Origin: Brevibacterium senegalense
GTDB taxonomy: Bacteria > Actinomycetota > Actinomycetes > Actinomycetales > Brevibacteriaceae
Length of the DNA: 64,000 nt
Reading direction: 5' to 3'
Assembly: GCF_000285835.1 (NCBI RefSeq)
Contig: NZ_HE978601.1
Span: forward strand, 193,827 to 257,826
The notes beneath the pieces were generated by a model. It was given only the letters and a program-made list of their open reading frames with translations, searched no databases and was not told the origin of the DNA. Numbering within the stretch: the first letter of the stretch is position 1; the number at the start of each line of letters is the position of its first letter. This document shows positions 44,167 to 52,918 of this stretch, one piece after another. A program made the translations under genes and the position numbers.

Positions 44167-45129
44167 TCAGGTGCCGCGCTCCCACGGGGAGGTGCGGATG
44201 CGGTCGTATGCGTGTGCCCAGTCGTCGACGATGCGCGCGACCGGGCGCACGGAGTCGACTGCGGCCACGGAGTGGCCGGCCGAGTGGATGTCGGCCCAGC
44301 GGCGGGGGCCGTCGCCCCGTGCCCGGTTCCCGAAGAGGCGGGCGGTCGACTCGGGGCTCGCCCCCTCGTCCAACCGCGCCGGGTCCAGCCCCGCCGCCCG
44401 GATCGAGGAGGTGAGCATGCTGGTGGGGAGGCCGGTGAAGGCGCGCGTGAGCAGGATCCCGTCCGGGTCGGAGTCGACGATCGCGCTCTTGTGGGCCGCG
44501 CCCGCCGGGCTCTCCGCACTCGCGATGAAGGGGGTGCCGGAATAGGCGAGGTCGTAGCCCGCCGTCCGCGCCGCGGCGACACTGCGGCCGCCCGTCATCC
44601 CGCCCGCCAGGACGACCGGGCCGTCGAAGAACCTGCGGACGGCGTCGATGAAGGCGAAGGGATTCAGCCAGCCCGCCTGACCGCCCGCCCCCGCGGTCAG
44701 CAGCACGAGCCCGGTGACACCGGCCGCCACCGCCTTCCGCGCATGGGCGACCGTGGCGACGTCCGCGAACACGGCGATCCCCGCGCGGGCGAAGAGGTCC
44801 GTCACGGGAGCGGGCGATCCCACAGAGGTGATGACCATCCGGGCCCCGGAGTCCGCGATCAGGCGCGCGTGGCGGATCGCGTCCGCATCCGCCATCACGA
44901 GGTTGGGGCAGTGGAGGCCGGTCGAGTGGGACTGCACCGCGTCCAACTCCCGCAGCCACTCGACCAGCGCGGACTCCGACCGTGCGTTGAGGGTGGGGAA
45001 CGCGCCGATGACGCCGGCGCGCACGGCGGCGGACGTGAGGTGCAGGTCGGACACGCGCAGCATCGGCGCCACGATGAGCGGGAGGCGCAGTCCGGAGAGG
45101 TCCGGGGCCGCCGGCGGAGTCCTCGTCAT
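44167..45129 (-). CDS. Nitronate monooxygenase family protein (2-nitropropane dioxygenase-like)
   Basis: A 320-residue FMN-dependent TIM-barrel protein. LPLIVAPMLRVSDLHLTSAAVRAGVIGAFPTLNA (about residues 15-48) is the first FMN-binding strand and helix. VITSVGSPAPV, GIAVFADVATVAHARKAVAAGVTGLVLL (about 118-146), the glycine-rich GAGGQAGWLNPFAF (about 150), VVLAGGMTGGRSVAAA and AYSGTPFIASAESPA complete the phosphate-binding sites. The canonical catalytic His is likely in the AGxGGH position, here GAGGQ, so nitronate oxidation itself is uncertain. Such proteins often sit in lipid and isoprenoid breakdown clusters as reductase-like partners. Its ATG overlaps the tetR stop (ATGA). Confidence 0.88.
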   Translation of the reverse strand: MTRTPPAAPDLSGLRLPLIVAPMLRVSDLHLTSAAVRAGVIGAFPTLNARSESALVEWLRELDAVQSHSTGLHCPNLVMADADAIRHARLIADSGARMVITSVGSPAPVTDLFARAGIAVFADVATVAHARKAVAAGVTGLVLLTAGAGGQAGWLNPFAFIDAVRRFFDGPVVLAGGMTGGRSVAAARTAGYDLAYSGTPFIASAESPAGAAHKSAIVDSDPDGILLTRAFTGLPTSMLTSSIRAAGLDPARLDEGASPESTARLFGNRARGDGPRRWADIHSAGHSVAAVDSVRPVARIVDDWAHAYDRIRTSPWERGT

Positions 45130-45803
45130 GACCTCAGGAACACCTCGGTCCACGTCTCGAGCATGGGCTCCGTCCGGTGATCGCGCCCGGAGAACGTGTA
45201 GGTGAGGGCCATGCCGCGCATGCTCGTGAAGACGAGCGCCAGCGCGTCGGGGAAGCCCGGGCGCCCCGCCAGCTGCTCTCCGAACGCCTGTCGGTATCCG
45301 TCGCGCACGCGCCGCAGCACCTGCCGCTCGTGGTCGACCAGATCCGTCGCCACCGCCGGGTCCGTGCGCGCGGCGATCCAGATCTCCATCGCCGTCCAGA
45401 AGGTGTCCGCGAAGAACGAGTCCCACATCCGTCGCACCGCCCACCGGGCCCGAGCGGGGGCGTCGCCCCCCGGCGGCGCACCCGTGAGGTCCGCGCTGCG
45501 GGCCTCATCGAGCCGCTGCTCCATGAGCCGCTTGACGGCGGAGGACAGCAGCACCTGCTTCGACGGGAAGTGGTGGAGGAGCTTCCCGCGGGAGACCCCT
45601 GCGCGCTCCTGGACGCGCAGGGTCGTCGTCGCGGCGTAGCCGTCCTCCAGCAGGCACTCGATCGCGGCGGTGAGGATCGCGTCCTTCGCGATCCGGCCGC
45701 GCTCCTGACCCCGCTCCGCGGGCGCACTGCCCGGGCCGCGGCCCGGGGAACCGGACGGATCCGGCTCCCCGACCACGGCCTCGGCGGCGGTGTCCTCGAC
45801 CAC
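45126..45803 (-). CDS. TetR family transcriptional regulator
   Basis: A 225-residue repressor. A disordered N-terminal stretch of about 35 residues precedes the DNA-binding domain: [54 protein letters not shown] (about 37-90), the classical TetR helix-turn-helix with recognition helix [12 protein letters not shown]. The rest is a helical ligand-binding and dimerisation domain. GTG start with an AGGG-type ribosome site. It is located inside the SDR-NMO-synthetase operon and probably controls the palindromic sites at 41849-41868 and 46709-46728, releasing them when an acyl-CoA or similar ligand binds. The ligand is not predictable. Confidence 0.9.
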   Translation of the reverse strand: MVEDTAAEAVVGEPDPSGSPGRGPGSAPAERGQERGRIAKDAILTAAIECLLEDGYAATTTLRVQERAGVSRGKLLHHFPSKQVLLSSAVKRLMEQRLDEARSADLTGAPPGGDAPARARWAVRRMWDSFFADTFWTAMEIWIAARTDPAVATDLVDHERQVLRRVRDGYRQAFGEQLAGRPGFPDALALVFTSMRGMALTYTFSGRDHRTEPMLETWTEVFLRS

Positions 45804-45820
45804 TGCGACCCTCGTCTCGA

Positions 45821-46573
45821 TCAGCGCGGGGCCATGCGGATGGCGCCGTCCAGACGGATCGTCTCGCCGTTGAGCATGGGGTTCTCGACGATCTGCGCGG
45901 CCATGAGTCCGAACTCCTCCGGCTGGCCCAGGCGGGACGGGTGCGGGACCTGTGCGCCCAGCGAGTTGAGCGTCTCCTCCGAGGCGCCCAGCATGAGCGG
46001 CGTGTGGAAGATGCCCGGCGCCACCGTCATGACGCGGATCTTCGACGAGGCCAGGTCGCGGGCGATCGGGAGCGTCATGCCCACGATCCCGCCCTTGGAC
46101 GCGGAGTACGCCGCCTGGCCCACCTGGCCGTCGAACGCGGCGGCGGAGGCGGTGTTGACGATGACGCCGCGCTCCTCGCCCACGGGGTCGATCCCCTGCA
46201 TGTGCGCGGCGGCCAGTCGGATCACGTTGAACGTCCCGATGAGGTTGACCGTCACGACCTTCGTGAAGTGGTCCAGCGGGTAGACGCCCTTGCGCCCGGA
46301 CACGCGGTGCGAGCCGCCGATCCCGGCGCAGTTGACGATGATGCGCAGGTCGCCCAGCTCCGCCGTGCGCTCGATCGCGGCCTTCACCTGCGCCTCGTCC
46401 GTCACGTCGCCCTCGACGACGATGACATCCTCACCCAGCGCGCGGACCTCGTCCGATCCCTTGAGGTCGAAGGCGACGGCCCTGCCGCCGCGCGCCACGA
46501 TCTCCTTGACCGTCGCGAGCCCCAGCCCGGACGCCCCTCCGGTCACGAACGCGACCTGATCCTTGATCTGCAT
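45821..46573 (-). CDS. SDR family oxidoreductase, 3-hydroxyacyl-CoA dehydrogenase type
   Basis: A 250-residue classical SDR. Cofactor motif [10 protein letters not shown] (about residues 11-20), NAG-type motif [11 protein letters not shown] (about 81), Ser in [17 protein letters not shown] (about 138-154), and YxxxK in [10 protein letters not shown] (about 154-162). It resembles type-10/HSD17B10 hydroxyacyl-CoA dehydrogenases, which oxidise 3-hydroxy-2-methylacyl-CoA or short 3-hydroxyacyl-CoA with NAD+. GGAGAAGGAG precedes the ATG. It is first gene of the minus-strand operon with tetR, divergent from the thiolase gene across a TetR-type site, so control is probably shared. Confidence 0.92.
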   Translation of the reverse strand: MQIKDQVAFVTGGASGLGLATVKEIVARGGRAVAFDLKGSDEVRALGEDVIVVEGDVTDEAQVKAAIERTAELGDLRIIVNCAGIGGSHRVSGRKGVYPLDHFTKVVTVNLIGTFNVIRLAAAHMQGIDPVGEERGVIVNTASAAAFDGQVGQAAYSASKGGIVGMTLPIARDLASSKIRVMTVAPGIFHTPLMLGASEETLNSLGAQVPHPSRLGQPEEFGLMAAQIVENPMLNGETIRLDGAIRMAPR

Positions 46574-46708
46574 GCCTGTGCTCCTTCTCCGGGTCGGCAC
46601 CCGGTCCTGTGCGATCCGGGGCGGCGCTCGCACGGCGAACGCCACCCGGAATCGATTACCAGTCCATCTTGACCGGTTTGGGCGGATATGTGAAGCTGAG
46701 CACACGAA

Positions 46709-46728
46709 TTCTTCGAACATTCGTTCAG
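46709..46728. promoter_or_regulatory. Second TetR-type operator candidate
   Basis: On the minus strand this reads CTGAACGAATGTTCGAAGAA. It matches the operator at 41849-41868 in 13 of 20 positions, including the GAA-N-GTT core and one CTGA end. It lies between the divergent SDR/tetR operon and the thiolase operon, just upstream of the thiolase ribosome site. Confidence 0.5.
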
Positions 46729-46741
46729 CTGAGGAGACACC

Positions 46742-47884
46742 ATGACCGATGCAGTCATCGTCGCAGCCCGCCGCACGCCCACCGGCAAGCGCAACGGAGT
46801 CCTGTCCGGCGTCCACCCCGCCGACCTGTCCGCCCACGTCCTCGAGGACCTCGTGAAGACCGCGGGCGTCGACCCGGCGCTCGTCGAGGACGTCATCTGG
46901 GGCACCGTGTCGCAGACGGGCGAGCAGACCGGTGACATCGCGCGCACCGCCGCCCTGTCCGCCGGTTTCCCGGAGACCGTCACCGGCGTGACCGTCGACC
47001 GCCAGTGCGGATCGTCCCAGCAGGCCGTCCATTTCGCCGCCGCCGGCATCATCGCCGGGCAGTACGACATCGTCATCGCCGGCGGTGTCGAGTCGATGTC
47101 CCGCGTGCCCATGGGCTCCTCCTCCCAGGGGGCCAACCCGTACGGCGAGCGCTTCATGGCCCGCTACGACGGGGTCAAGCCCAACCAGGGCATCGGCGCA
47201 GAGATGATCGGCGAGCAGTGGGGCTTCACCCGCACGCAGGTCGACGAGCTCGCGATCGAGTCGCACGCGCGTGCCGCGGCGGCCACGGACTCCGGCGCCT
47301 TCGAGTCGCAGATCGCGCCCGTCGAGACGGAGCACGGCCGCATCAGCGCGGACGAGGGCATCCGTCGCGGCGGCACGGTCGAGGGCCTCGCGAAGCTCTC
47401 GACCGTCTTCAAGGAGGACGGCATCGTCACGGCCGGCAACTCCTCGCAGATCTCCGATGGCTCCGCAGCGCTCCTCATGATGAGCGACGCGAAGGCGAAG
47501 GAGCTGGGGCTCACGCCGATCGCGCGGGTCCACACCGCGGTGCTGGCGGGCTCCGACCCCGTCATCATGCTGACCGGTCCCATCCCCGCGACGCAGAAGG
47601 CGCTCGCGAGGTCCGGCCTGAGCGTCGACGACATCGGGGTGTTCGAGGTCAACGAGGCCTTCGCGACGGTCCCCCTGGCGTGGCAGCACGAGATCGGCGC
47701 GGACTGGGCGAAGGTCAACCCCAACGGCGGAGCGATCGCGATGGGCCACCCGCTGGGCGGCTCCGGTGCGCGCCTCATGACGACGATGGTCCACCACATG
47801 CAGGCCAACGGGATCCGCTACGGCCTCCAGACCATGTGCGAGGGCGGCGGTCAGGCCAACGCGACGATCCTCGAGCTGCTCTGA
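46742..47884 (+). CDS. Acetyl-CoA C-acyltransferase (thiolase)
   Basis: A 380-residue degradative thiolase that cleaves 3-ketoacyl-CoA to acetyl- or propionyl-CoA. The acyl-enzyme Cys lies in TVDRQCGSSQQAVHFAAAGI (about residue 86), the structural ESMSRVPMG segment follows, and the C-terminal motifs are NEAFATVPLAW, GGAIAMGHPLGGSGARL (His about 334) and QTMCEGGGQANATI with the second Cys. The length is normal. GAGGAGA precedes the ATG. The stop is followed after about 30 bases by the acyl-CoA dehydrogenase gene, forming a two-gene operon that can close the beta-oxidation cycle with the hydratase and SDR enzymes nearby. Confidence 0.95.
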   Translation: MTDAVIVAARRTPTGKRNGVLSGVHPADLSAHVLEDLVKTAGVDPALVEDVIWGTVSQTGEQTGDIARTAALSAGFPETVTGVTVDRQCGSSQQAVHFAAAGIIAGQYDIVIAGGVESMSRVPMGSSSQGANPYGERFMARYDGVKPNQGIGAEMIGEQWGFTRTQVDELAIESHARAAAATDSGAFESQIAPVETEHGRISADEGIRRGGTVEGLAKLSTVFKEDGIVTAGNSSQISDGSAALLMMSDAKAKELGLTPIARVHTAVLAGSDPVIMLTGPIPATQKALARSGLSVDDIGVFEVNEAFATVPLAWQHEIGADWAKVNPNGGAIAMGHPLGGSGARLMTTMVHHMQANGIRYGLQTMCEGGGQANATILELL

Positions 47885-47915
47885 GCAGGGCTCACGGGAG
47901 AAGGAGCACCGCACC

Positions 47916-49088
47916 ATGGTGACGAGGAATCTGTACGAAGAGGACCACGAGGACTTCCGGCGCACCGTCGCCGCGTTCTTCGACAAGGAGGTCGTCCCCC
48001 ACCAGGAGCGGTGGGAGGAGCAGGGGATCATCGACCGCTCGATGTGGACGGCGGCGGCGGAAGCGGGCGTCATCGGCTTCTCACTGCCGGAGCAGTACGG
48101 CGGAGGCGGGATCAGCGACTACCGCTTCGAGATGATCCGCGGCGAGGAGTCGGCCAAGCGCGGCCTGGCCTCGTCCACCGGCGGCTGGGGCGTGTCCGAC
48201 GGGATCGTCCCGGGCTACCTCACCGGGTTCGGAAGCGAGCACCTCCAGCAGAGGTACCTCCCCGGCCTGGCCGCGGGAGAGCTGATCGGTGCGATCGCGA
48301 TGACGGAGCCGGGCGTGGGCTCGGACCTCCAGAACGTCGCCACCCGCGCGGTGCGGGACGGGGACGACTGGCTCATCAGCGGGGCGAAGACGTTCATCAC
48401 GAACGGGCAGAACTGCGACTTCGTCATCGTCGTCGCACGGACGGACCCGGACGCACCCGGCGCGAAGGGGACGTCGCTGTTCATCGTGGACGACGGCACC
48501 CCGGGCTTCACGAAGGGTCGCAAGCTCGCGAAGGTCGGCCTGGACGCGCAGGACACCTCCGAGCTGTCCTTCGAGGATGTCCGCGTCCCGGACTCCCAGC
48601 GACTGGGCGAACTGGACAAGGGCTTCATCCACCTCATGCAGAACCTCCCGTACGAGCGGATGGGGATCGCCTCGGGCGGCCTCGCCGGCGCTCGCGCGGC
48701 CTTCGAGTGGACGGCCCAGTACGTCTTCAGCCGCAAGGCCTACGGCGCCACGATCGGGGACCTCCAGAACACGCAGTTCGAGCTGGCGGACATGGAGGCG
48801 AAGATCGACATGCTCGAGGCCTTCGTCGACCGGTGCGCTCTGGCACTCAATGACGGCACTCTCACCGCAGTCGACGCGTCGAAGGCGAAGATGCTGGGCG
48901 CAGAGCTCCAGGTCGAGGTCGTCACCCGCTGCCTCCAGCTGCACGGCGGGTACGGCTATATGCTGGAGTACCCCATCGGCCGCGCGTTCCGCGACAGTCG
49001 GATCCAGACGATCTACGGCGGGACGACGGAGGTCATGAAGCACATCGTGGGGAAGGACATCCGCCGGCGGTACCGGCAGGATCGCTAG
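47916..49088 (+). CDS. Acyl-CoA dehydrogenase
   Basis: A 390-residue FAD-dependent dehydrogenase forming 2-enoyl-CoA. The N-terminal helical domain begins EEDHEDFRRTVAAFFDKEVVPHQERWEE. Middle-domain FAD-contact motifs are AIAMTEPGVGSDLQN (about residues 127-141) and GAKTFITNGQNCDF (about 160). The C-terminal helical domain has RKAYGATIGDLQNTQFELADM and the catalytic Glu within the motif QTIYGGTTEVMKHIVGKDI (about residue 374). It is similar to the branched-/long-chain type. Electrons would go to ETF, which is not encoded here. Downstream are two adjacent hairpins before the TRAP genes. Confidence 0.95.
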   Translation: MVTRNLYEEDHEDFRRTVAAFFDKEVVPHQERWEEQGIIDRSMWTAAAEAGVIGFSLPEQYGGGGISDYRFEMIRGEESAKRGLASSTGGWGVSDGIVPGYLTGFGSEHLQQRYLPGLAAGELIGAIAMTEPGVGSDLQNVATRAVRDGDDWLISGAKTFITNGQNCDFVIVVARTDPDAPGAKGTSLFIVDDGTPGFTKGRKLAKVGLDAQDTSELSFEDVRVPDSQRLGELDKGFIHLMQNLPYERMGIASGGLAGARAAFEWTAQYVFSRKAYGATIGDLQNTQFELADMEAKIDMLEAFVDRCALALNDGTLTAVDASKAKMLGAELQVEVVTRCLQLHGGYGYMLEYPIGRAFRDSRIQTIYGGTTEVMKHIVGKDIRRRYRQDR

Positions 49089-49126
49089 GGAGATCAGATC
49101 GTGATGCGGGAGGCGACCACGCCTCT

Positions 49127-49154
49127 TGCACTTTGGATGATCAATCGATAAGTT
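49127..49154 (+). promoter_or_regulatory. Candidate promoter of the TRAP transporter operon
   Basis: TTGCAC near 49127 and TAAGTT at 49149-49154, about 16 bases apart, fit a SigA-type promoter in an AT-richer patch just before the hairpin region. Confidence 0.45.
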
Positions 49155-49155
49155 C

Positions 49156-49213
49156 GACCGAGTGCTGCTCGGTCCACGGACCCGGGACGGCACGATCGCC
49201 GGCCCGGGTCCGT
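49156..49213. terminator. Two adjacent hairpins before the TRAP operon
   Basis: GACCGAG-TGCTG-CTCGGTC at 49156-49174, and ACGGACCCGGG with its complement at 49203-49213 (11-base arms). They could end the acyl-CoA dehydrogenase transcript or, if the promoter just upstream is used, form a structured leader of dctQ. Confidence 0.55.
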
Positions 49214-49288
49214 CCCGTTCCGGCCGCATGACGAGGTGCGGGGGACGGTCTCCCGCTCCTCCCCCGATGAAGGCAAAGGTGGCTTCTC

Positions 49289-49828
49289 ATGACACGAGTG
49301 AACGCGGGAATCGACAAGGTCCTCTCGGTCCTCGCTGCGGTCGCGACCGTGCTGATGATGCTCCACGTCGTCGCGCACGCGCTGCTGCGTTTCTTCCTCA
49401 ACTCCCCCCTGTACGGCACGAACGAGATCGTGGCGTACTGGTACCTGCCCGCGATCGCCCTGCTGGGCATCCCGGCCGCACACCTGCAGAACGAGCACAT
49501 CACCGTCACGCTCGTGACGGAGCGCATGGGGCGGATCTACAAGAACATCCTGGGACTCTTCGTGGGAGCCGTCTGCATCCTCGTGAGCGTGGGCTTCGCG
49601 TTCTTCGGCTTCGAGGAGGCCATGGAGAAGATGGAGATGGGGGCGACGGCCGGCGTCACGGACATCGTCACGTGGCCGATCTACTTCTTGGTCCCGATCA
49701 CCTTCGTGCTCCTGGCCCTCCTGCACGCATTCGACATGTACGTGATCGCGCGCACCGGCGACCCGGACCTCGACCCGATCACCGGCGAAGCGATCGAGGA
49801 CGAACTCGTCGAAGGCCGGACGCTCTGA
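49289..49828 (+). CDS. TRAP transporter small permease (DctQ type)
   Basis: A 179-residue membrane protein with four transmembrane segments: VLSVLAAVATVLMMLHVVAHALLRF, EIVAYWYLPAIALLGIPAA, ILGLFVGAVCILVSVGFAFFGF and TWPIYFLVPITFVLLALLHAFDMYV. YGTNEIVAYWY and EHITVTLV are family-typical. It pairs with the large permease DctM to move an organic acid together with Na+. AAAGG lies upstream of the ATG. It is followed after about 45 bases by dctM. An acidic C-terminal tail follows the last helix. Confidence 0.92.
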   Translation: MTRVNAGIDKVLSVLAAVATVLMMLHVVAHALLRFFLNSPLYGTNEIVAYWYLPAIALLGIPAAHLQNEHITVTLVTERMGRIYKNILGLFVGAVCILVSVGFAFFGFEEAMEKMEMGATAGVTDIVTWPIYFLVPITFVLLALLHAFDMYVIARTGDPDLDPITGEAIEDELVEGRTL

Positions 49829-49874
49829 GCGCGGCGGACTCCACTTCACGTACGGCACTTCTGAAGGAAGCCTC

Positions 49875-51416
49875 ATGACTTCGACCAACACCCCCACGGC
49901 GGGCACCGACGCCCCCACCCTCACGTCCGGCAGTCTGCTCCCTACCGCCACTCGCGGGAAGAAGCCCGGCCGCATCGGCATGATCGTCTGCTTCGCACTC
50001 CTGGCCGTCTGCCTGGTCGGGTTCTTCACCAGCCCGTCCGGCCCCGTCGCCGGCCTCTGGTGCATCGCGATGATGATCGTCCTCATGTTCATGTCCGTCC
50101 CCGTGGCGATCGCCCTGGCGATCCCCAGCCTCGTGGGCGCCTACGGGCTGGCGGGCATCCCCGCGACGGTGAACATCCTGGGCACCGCTCCCTTCCACGC
50201 GGTGTCGAAGTGGTCGTTCTCCGTCCTGCCCATGTTCATCTTCATGGGCATGCTCCTGGCGAACTCCGGCATGGCCGCCCGGATCTACCGCGCGACGGAT
50301 CGCTGGTTCTCCTGGCTGCCCGGCGGCATCGGCATCGGCACGACCGCCGCGGGTGCGGGCCTCGCGTCCGTGTCCGGCTCGACGATCGGCATGACCTACA
50401 CCCTGGGCCGGGCCGGCATCCCGGAGATGCTGCGGGCCGGCTACGACAAGCGCGTGGCCGTGGGCACCGTCATCGTCTCCGGCCTGCCCGGTGGCCTCAT
50501 CCCGCCGTCGATCCTGCTCGTCGTCTACGCCGGCATCGCCTCCGTCCCCGTGGGCCCGCAGCTCATGGCGGGCGCGGTCCCCGGCATCGGCGTCGCCCTC
50601 TCGTTCGGCCTCTTCATCCTCTGCCTGGGCCTCTTCGCGCCCAAGCTCGTGGGTCGCGGCAAGAATGCGACGGGCGAAAAGACGCCCACGGTCACGTGGA
50701 AGCAGCGCTTCGAGTCGCTGGGCGAGATCTGGGGCTTCCCCGTCATCATGCTCGTGCTGTTCGGCGGCATGTTCTCCGGCGCCTTCACCCCCACCGAGGC
50801 CGGCGCGGCCGCCGCGCTCACCGCGCTGCTGCTGACCCTCCTCTACACCCGCAAGGACAAGCCGTTCTCGCACGTCGCACAGGCCGCGATCTCGACCGTG
50901 TCCGCGACCGCCGCGATCTTCTTCATCATGATCGGCGCGGAGATGCTCACGAAGCTCCTGGCCATCACGGGACTGGCCCCCGTCATGACGGAGTTCATCA
51001 CTGGTCTGGGCCTCAGCCGCGTGGGCTTCCTGCTGGTCCTCGTCGTCCTCTACCTCTTCATGGGCATGTTCTTCGACACCCTGTCGATGATGCTGCTGAC
51101 GATCCCGATCCTCCTGCCCACACTGTCCGCCATGGAGGTGAGCCCGCTGTGGTTCGGCGTGTTCGTCGTGCTTCTGGGCGAGCTGGGCATGATCACGCCG
51201 CCGGTGGGCATCCTGTCCTACATCGTCCACAACATCGCGAAGAACCCGGAGGTGAACCTGGGGCAGACCATCACGCTCAGGGACGTCTTCACCTCCCTGC
51301 TGTGGTTCCTGCCCATCGCCGTCCTGTTCCTCATCCTCATGATCGCGGTGCCGCAGATGACCGAATGGCTGCCCGATCTGCTCGAACGGACGGCAGGCGG
51401 CACTGCGACCCAGTAG
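49875..51416 (+). CDS. TRAP transporter large permease (DctM type)
   Basis: A 513-residue permease with about twelve transmembrane segments. The N-terminal cytoplasmic extension (TSTNTPTAGTDAPTLT) is followed by a helix-rich core. Characteristic loops include VFMSVPVAIALAIPSLVGAY-type MFMSVPVAIALAIPS, PMFIFMGMLLANSGMA, GGIGIGTTAAGAGLASVSGS, and GLIPPSILLVVYAGIA, which form the two substrate/Na+ re-entrant loops. The C-terminal half has FTPTEAGAAAALTALLL and PVGILSYIVHNIAKNPEV. It provides the transport path for the substrate delivered by DctP. It belongs to the operon dctQ-dctM-dctP-dctP. Confidence 0.94.
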   Translation: MTSTNTPTAGTDAPTLTSGSLLPTATRGKKPGRIGMIVCFALLAVCLVGFFTSPSGPVAGLWCIAMMIVLMFMSVPVAIALAIPSLVGAYGLAGIPATVNILGTAPFHAVSKWSFSVLPMFIFMGMLLANSGMAARIYRATDRWFSWLPGGIGIGTTAAGAGLASVSGSTIGMTYTLGRAGIPEMLRAGYDKRVAVGTVIVSGLPGGLIPPSILLVVYAGIASVPVGPQLMAGAVPGIGVALSFGLFILCLGLFAPKLVGRGKNATGEKTPTVTWKQRFESLGEIWGFPVIMLVLFGGMFSGAFTPTEAGAAAALTALLLTLLYTRKDKPFSHVAQAAISTVSATAAIFFIMIGAEMLTKLLAITGLAPVMTEFITGLGLSRVGFLLVLVVLYLFMGMFFDTLSMMLLTIPILLPTLSAMEVSPLWFGVFVVLLGELGMITPPVGILSYIVHNIAKNPEVNLGQTITLRDVFTSLLWFLPIAVLFLILMIAVPQMTEWLPDLLERTAGGTATQ

Positions 51417-51488
51417 TCACCGCCCGCAGCGCCCCTCTCTGCAGTCCCCCTCAAGATCCCCGCTCCCGGGGAAGGAAGTGAGCCCTCG

Positions 51489-52781
51489 ATGGCCCGTTCT
51501 CTCATCACCCGCAGCCGCACGTCGCGGCTCGCACCCGCACTCGCGGCGGCCTCGGCCCTGGCCGTGGGCCTGACCGGCTGCGCCGGATCCGCCGGCGGCA
51601 GCTCCGGCGGGGACGGCGGCGGGGACGGCGCCTACGAGGCGGGTGCCGACCAGGCTGCGATCGATGAGGCGCTCGCGGACCTCGAGCCGGTGACGATCAC
51701 ATACCAGCCCTCGGCCGCCTCGCAGGAGTCCGTCCAGTCACCGTCGGGCACCGTCCTGGCGGAGGCGATCGAGGAGCGGTCCGGCGGGAAGATCACCGTC
51801 GACACCGTGTGGGGCCAGGCGATCGCCGGGTATGCGGAGGTGCATGACGCGCTGTCCGACGGTCGCGTCGACCTCGCCTACACGCTCCCCGTGTACGACC
51901 CCGCGCAGTTCCCTGCGGTCAACGCCCTGGGCGACGCGCTGGGCGGTCTGGACCCCTCGCCGTTCCTCGGCGAGATGGTGACGAACGCCGTCGCGACGGA
52001 CGTCGCGTGGCAGACCCCGGAGATCGTCGAGGAGTACGAGTCCCTGGGGATCCACCCGATCGCGCCCACGGTCGCCTCGGGCGGCTACTACACGGTCTGC
52101 GCGGACCCGGGTGTCGAGGAGGCGGACTTCGACGGACGCCAGGTCCGGATCGCGTCGAAGACCCAGGGCGAGCTCATGACGAGCATCGGTGCCTCCCCGG
52201 TCTCGATGGAGTACACGGAGACGTTCGAGGCCCTGCAGCGCGGCACCGTCGACTGCACCCTGGGCCAGCTGGTCCCGTCTGCGGAAGCCGGGATCTTCGA
52301 GGTCGCCCCGCACGTGGGCTACATGACGGAGACCAGCATCTCCCGCAGCCCGGGCGCCCTGCTGGCCGGGTCCGGGTTCGAGACCCTGCCGCTGGGCTAC
52401 CAGCAGGTCATCTTCGACGCCTACACGGACTACTTCCACGGCCAGATGCAGACGACCGTGGGCGGCAACGCCGTCGCGATCGGCATGGCGAAGGAGGCCG
52501 GCGGCGAGATCGAGCAGTTCCCGGAGGAGTTCCAGCAGGACATCGCGGAGTTCTCCGAGAACAAGCGCGCGGAGCTCGCGGAGTCCGGCGTGGCCGGCGG
52601 CGAACTGCAGACCCGTGTCGAGGAGTCCGCCGAGAAGTGGGCCGCGAAGGCCGAGGAACTCGGTTTCGCCGACGACGGCACGACGGAGGACTTCGACGAA
52701 TGGTACGACACGGAGACGGACTTCCGTCCCCTGGGTCAGGCCATCTACGAGGAGGTCATCCTCCCCCACCGCCCGTCCTGA
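51489..52781 (+). CDS. TRAP transporter substrate-binding lipoprotein (DctP type)
   Basis: A 430-residue extracytoplasmic binding protein. The signal peptide ends in the lipobox GLTGC (Cys31), followed by a Gly/Ser-rich linker. The binding domain has VLAEAIEERSGGKITVDTVWGQAIAGYAEVHDALSDG (about residues 83-118) and YTLPVYDPAQFPAVNALGD, the DctP core YYTVCADPG, VRIASKTQGELMTSIGASPVSMEYTE, and EALQRGTVDCTLGQLVPSAE (about 245-265). GGGAAGGAAG precedes the ATG. It is closely related to the downstream gene. The substrate is probably a carboxylate, plausibly the acid handled by the adjacent synthetases. Confidence 0.92.
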   Translation: MARSLITRSRTSRLAPALAAASALAVGLTGCAGSAGGSSGGDGGGDGAYEAGADQAAIDEALADLEPVTITYQPSAASQESVQSPSGTVLAEAIEERSGGKITVDTVWGQAIAGYAEVHDALSDGRVDLAYTLPVYDPAQFPAVNALGDALGGLDPSPFLGEMVTNAVATDVAWQTPEIVEEYESLGIHPIAPTVASGGYYTVCADPGVEEADFDGRQVRIASKTQGELMTSIGASPVSMEYTETFEALQRGTVDCTLGQLVPSAEAGIFEVAPHVGYMTETSISRSPGALLAGSGFETLPLGYQQVIFDAYTDYFHGQMQTTVGGNAVAIGMAKEAGGEIEQFPEEFQQDIAEFSENKRAELAESGVAGGELQTRVEESAEKWAAKAEELGFADDGTTEDFDEWYDTETDFRPLGQAIYEEVILPHRPS

Positions 52782-52794
52782 TCCCAGGACTGGA

Positions 52795-52860
52795 CTGCGG
52801 GCCCGGCCGGTGACGGCCGGGCCCGCAGGGCACCGGACCCCCTCACCGACGCGGGGGTCC
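52795..52860 (+). terminator. Two hairpins between the paired dctP genes
   Basis: A perfect 15-base stem (CTGCGGGCCCGGCCG with its complement, loop GTGA) at 52795-52828 is followed by an 8-base stem (GGACCCCC/GGGGGTCC) at 52835-52860. They may stop or attenuate transcription before the second dctP, or stabilise the upstream mRNA end. Confidence 0.6.
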
Positions 52861-52918
52861 CGCAGATTCCCCACCCACCGGACGATCGTCGTCCGGTCGA
52901 CTCGAAGGAGAGCCGACG

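Noticed and set aside
49094-50092. Minus-strand frame over the TRAP small permease
   Set aside because: Charged repeats of His/Asp/Arg typical of antisense composition. The plus-strand permease is well supported.
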